A stretch of DNA of 64,000 nt from positions 7,239,967 through 7,303,966 of the forward strand of contig OX442423.1 of the NCBI GenBank assembly GCA_949361645.1, given 5' to 3'. The notes under the pieces are model-generated. The model did not search any database and had not been told where the DNA came from. It worked only from the letters and a program-made list of their open reading frames with translations. Numbering within the stretch: position 1 is the first letter of the stretch; each line of letters opens with the position of its first letter. This DNA comes from Spongilla lacustris (Eukaryota; Porifera; Demospongiae; Spongillida; Spongillidae). A program made the translations under genes and the position numbers. This document shows positions 61,387 through 64,000 of this stretch, piece by piece.

Positions 61387-61556
61387 GAAAAAAGGTACAG
61401 AACTGTCCAGGTGCATTAAATTTTGCCGGTTGAAGCAATTTAATGCACCTGGACAGTTCTGTACCTTTTGTGCTGAAGAAGAGTGACAGTGACTGGATTT
61501 GCTGACAGGAAATAGTCAGTTGCTGTCACTCTTCTTCAGCACAAACTGTATATCAC
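61387..61556. repeat. Two adjacent hairpins
   Basis: AGGTACAGAACTGTCCAGG and the next dozen bases pair with their inverted copy after a loop of about 14 bp, ending near 61468. Immediately following, TTTGTGCTGAAGAAGAGTGA pairs with its inverse ending near 61547, with a loop of about 33 bp. Confidence 0.85.
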
Positions 61557-61654
61557 GTGTAATATATATGCCAATATTTCTGTTGCTAATACAGAGGTTA
61601 GAGAAAATGTGCATGTTCATCTCTTATCAGTGAGGTACTGAAGTTATTGGTTGG

Positions 61655-61755
61655 CCGCACTAGGCAGGGTGGAGTGCAGAAGACATCAGCTCAGTAGTTT
61701 TTGACAAGTTAATGTGCTATAGTGCCGGAACTTTAATTCACCTTACAGGGAAGTG
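61655..61755. pseudogene. Relic of the gene C last exon
   Basis: GGGTGGAGTGCAGAAGACAT, CAGCT and TTTTGACAAGTTA, then GGAACTT and AATTC, resemble 60428-60520 (GGAGTGGAGTGCAAAAGACG and onward). Together with the relic at 60940 it outlines a tandem duplication of about 1.2-1.5 kb. Confidence 0.6.
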
Positions 61756-62446
61756 AGGGAACATATTACTTTCTACTAAGTGTTTCTTCTTTACTGAATC
61801 TTGCATTGAAGTAGTCCATGGACTACTTCAAGATGTTAATTTGTAATGGATGGAAAATAAATATTTCATGTAGAGAGCTTGTAGCCAATGATGGGAAATA
61901 TGATACCTTCAAACCACCCATTTCTGAGCCTCATTATCGGCATTATGTTTTGTTATTACTGCTCTTTTCTGCGTTTTATTGTATTTTCAGTATTAGAAAA
62001 TTAGTCACAGTTGCGCCAGAAAATGCATATAACATATATCTAGTGCAGTTTCCGAGATGCTGAAAACCCTATAGAAATATGGAGTGGCCTTATACTAAAC
62101 GTTAACGTAAAAATGCACCTTTTTCGTTTTACATTTGTAATGATGACGTATGCACCAGGCGTACAGAGACGCGCATCTTGGAGTACGTTGACCCTATAGC
62201 TATCCCCCATTCGAGTGATCCATTTATGGAGTCTCTATTTTGTGTGCGCTTGTTGCTGTGGTGAACTCTGCTATTTTTTTACCTTTAAAACTTAATTGCG
62301 TCAGTTACACATTTTTTATCGTGCCCGTGGGCCTTTTTGGAGTACAACACTTTACAACACCCACTGCATTTTAGTATCCGATGCTATATACATCGACCCT
62401 TACGTGACTAATCATCTTTCGGGTGAGATCGTATCAGTTAGTTTTG
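61756..62446. other. Intergenic region C to D
   Basis: AT-rich sequence. I see no exon with supported splice sites apart from the relics listed separately. Confidence 0.5.
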
Positions 62447-63917
62447 ATGGCAAACAGATGCTATTGGATTTTCAGCGTAGTACTGCTTTTTCTATCGGTC
62501 GCATCAGGTGAGTACACTTACGAACGTGCGTCATTGGACATAGCCTCATAGGTGCAATTAAATTCTCTGACCAGTGCCTGTATACAGTAAAACCCACCCA
62601 GCAAGGCGTACGCATATTGCACGAGACCTTTCATGAACCCATGGCGGCTTGGCCGTGAACTAAATCAATTCTTCCAGGAACATGCTATATATGTAATAGT
62701 ATCAATTATATCCATTGCATAGAACTACATGTTATTATTTTAGAGACAGTAAATACGTCAAGCCCATACCCTATAGCATCAACGGTGAGTGTCATTACGA
62801 GATACCCTTCATCAACAGCCTTTACAAGTATTACCACACATGCAGGTAAGCAATTTTATAAATCAAGCTAGCTTAGAGCACAGATCAATCATTGAATCAC
62901 TGTAAGTGTAACCATGTTTTTTCCCCTTAAATTTGTAAATAATCGTCTACAGCAAGTCAGCCACTGACTAGTGAGACAGTAAGTGATCTGTTGTTGCTAT
63001 GACATCTCTATACTCACATGGAACTGACATTCTGCAGATAACCTCCTACACTACACAAAGTACCTCCTCTGTTCTGCCGAGCACCCTTCCCACCACACTG
63101 TTTCCACAAAATACTTTTCACACGGTCAATAATGTACTACTTGTGGCTGTAGTAATTGCAGCCATTGTTGTCTTCAGTTTGGTAGTTTTAATACCAATAC
63201 TGGTGCTTGTCATTGCCAGAGTGAAGTCAAAGAAGACTGTGCATCTAGAGAGTCGTAAGTTGTGCTGTGACAGCTTGCAAACAGCTTGCTTGGACCTGTT
63301 CTAAAATGTAGACCATGTTCAGTATTTAAAAATGTAAATATGTGGAACTGTTTAGGGCAAATACAACGATAGGTAGTAGTAGTAATAGTACATCATTCTT
63401 TCAATGACACATATACTTTTGCCGGCTTATGAAATTGCATTGCAAAAATTTGCTATGCACCTTTAAATGCAAGACATTTTAATCACTAACACTATTCAGT
63501 TAGAATAACTAACATTAATAAGTGCATCAATGTTGAATTAGCAGCTCTATTCCATTTACATGTACATACCATCAGTATATGTAGTAAATCACATGACAGA
63601 ACCAGTGGAGCTGGAGGAGAACACAGCCTATGGAGTGGTACATACGGAAGGTACACATTTCCTCTGGTTCAACCAATGAACCTTGTATGTGTTTAATCAT
63701 GGTTATAGTGGTTAGCGCATCTCATATGACTGGTAGTTAATTTATAATGCAAAATTATTATAAATAGTTTGATTTGTGTAAAATGGTACAGTACTGCACA
63801 GATGCATTTGAAGCATCACACTAAGAATATTTGCAGTCAGCAAGTCAAGTCATTCAGTGAAACCCTTTTCACTTCCTCATAGATTGCTGGAGCACAAATT
63901 GTGTTGCATTACAATGA
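62447..63917 (+). CDS. Receptor gene D: signal peptide, Ser/Thr-rich stalk, TM, tail with tyrosine switch-like motif
   Basis: Six exons: 62447-62507, 62744-62845, 62953-62978, 63038-63254, 63600-63650, 63883-63917. They give 163 codons plus a TGA stop, which divides exactly by three. Exon 1 encodes the signal peptide (MANRCYWIFSVVLLFLSVAS). Exons 2-4 encode an ectodomain of about 65 residues, nearly all Ser, Thr, Pro and Val, with no Ig or FN3 fold. It is followed by a long TM (VLLVAVVIAAIVVFSLVVLI) and a basic stop-transfer (RVKSKK). The tail holds ELEENTAYGVVHTE, where TAYGVV fits TxYxxV, the immunoreceptor switch-motif pattern. The last exon (DCWSTNCVALQ) is the least certain; it has a strong acceptor and keeps phase. 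The gene could instead continue past the window. Its likely role is as a heavily O-glycosylated surface protein. Confidence 0.65.
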
Positions 63918-64000
63918 TCTCTTTGTTATGCAGTCTGTTGTGTTACTAATTCTAATAGAGTGCTAAACACATGTGCACTTTCATCACGTGGGGTACTACA

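Noticed and set aside
62296..62511. 71-codon plus frame overlapping gene D exon 1
   Set aside because: A different frame gives a perfect signal peptide that joins in phase to the stalk exons. This frame lacks any such continuation.

Overview
This is eukaryotic, metazoan-type genomic DNA: genes are split by GT-AG introns, one 200-base assembly gap is present, and tandem repeats, fold-back elements and transposon fragments are abundant. A marine invertebrate, perhaps a demosponge, is my best guess. The reasons are the Ig/FN3 receptor genes with short phase-1 exons and the very frequent hexamer ACATGT; nothing in the window proves the taxon.

Left two thirds (about 1.3-44.3 kb, minus strand): one gene fills this region, the orthologue of the nuclear-pore scaffold protein NUP160 (Y-complex / Nup107-160 complex). 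I could place 36 exons with consistent splice sites plus a candidate terminal exon, about 1,380 codons in all, close to the usual family length of about 1,400. The exons total only about 4.1 kb. The other 39 kb is intron, swollen by more than 25 minisatellite and microsatellite arrays, a 2-kb near-perfect palindrome with captured coding sequence, several fold-back elements (one nested in another), a decayed DIRS-type retrotransposon fragment and small TIR elements. Several arrays begin at or just after a 5' splice site, and at least two have repeat units that look copied from the exon end and splice donor.

Right third (about 44.3-64 kb, plus strand): four small cell-surface receptor-like genes (called A, B, C and D here) lie in tandem. 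A and C are paralogues: signal peptide, Ig-like domain, FN3 domain, a second split beta-sandwich module and a C-terminal hydrophobic segment. B has a signal peptide, a Cys-rich Ig-like ectodomain, a Ser/Thr/Pro stalk, one TM segment and an acidic tail. D has a signal peptide, a Ser/Thr-rich stalk, one TM segment and a tail with a TxYxxV tyrosine motif. Most of their introns are phase 1. For each gene the exon lengths add to a multiple of three, which supports the models. A decayed tandem duplication lies between C and D. The layout recalls clustered, fast-evolving recognition receptor families, but a recognition role is inference.

Between the receptor genes lie TIR elements with 5-bp target duplications, a decayed coding-like stretch split by one of them, and otherwise AT-rich sequence with no gene that I can see.
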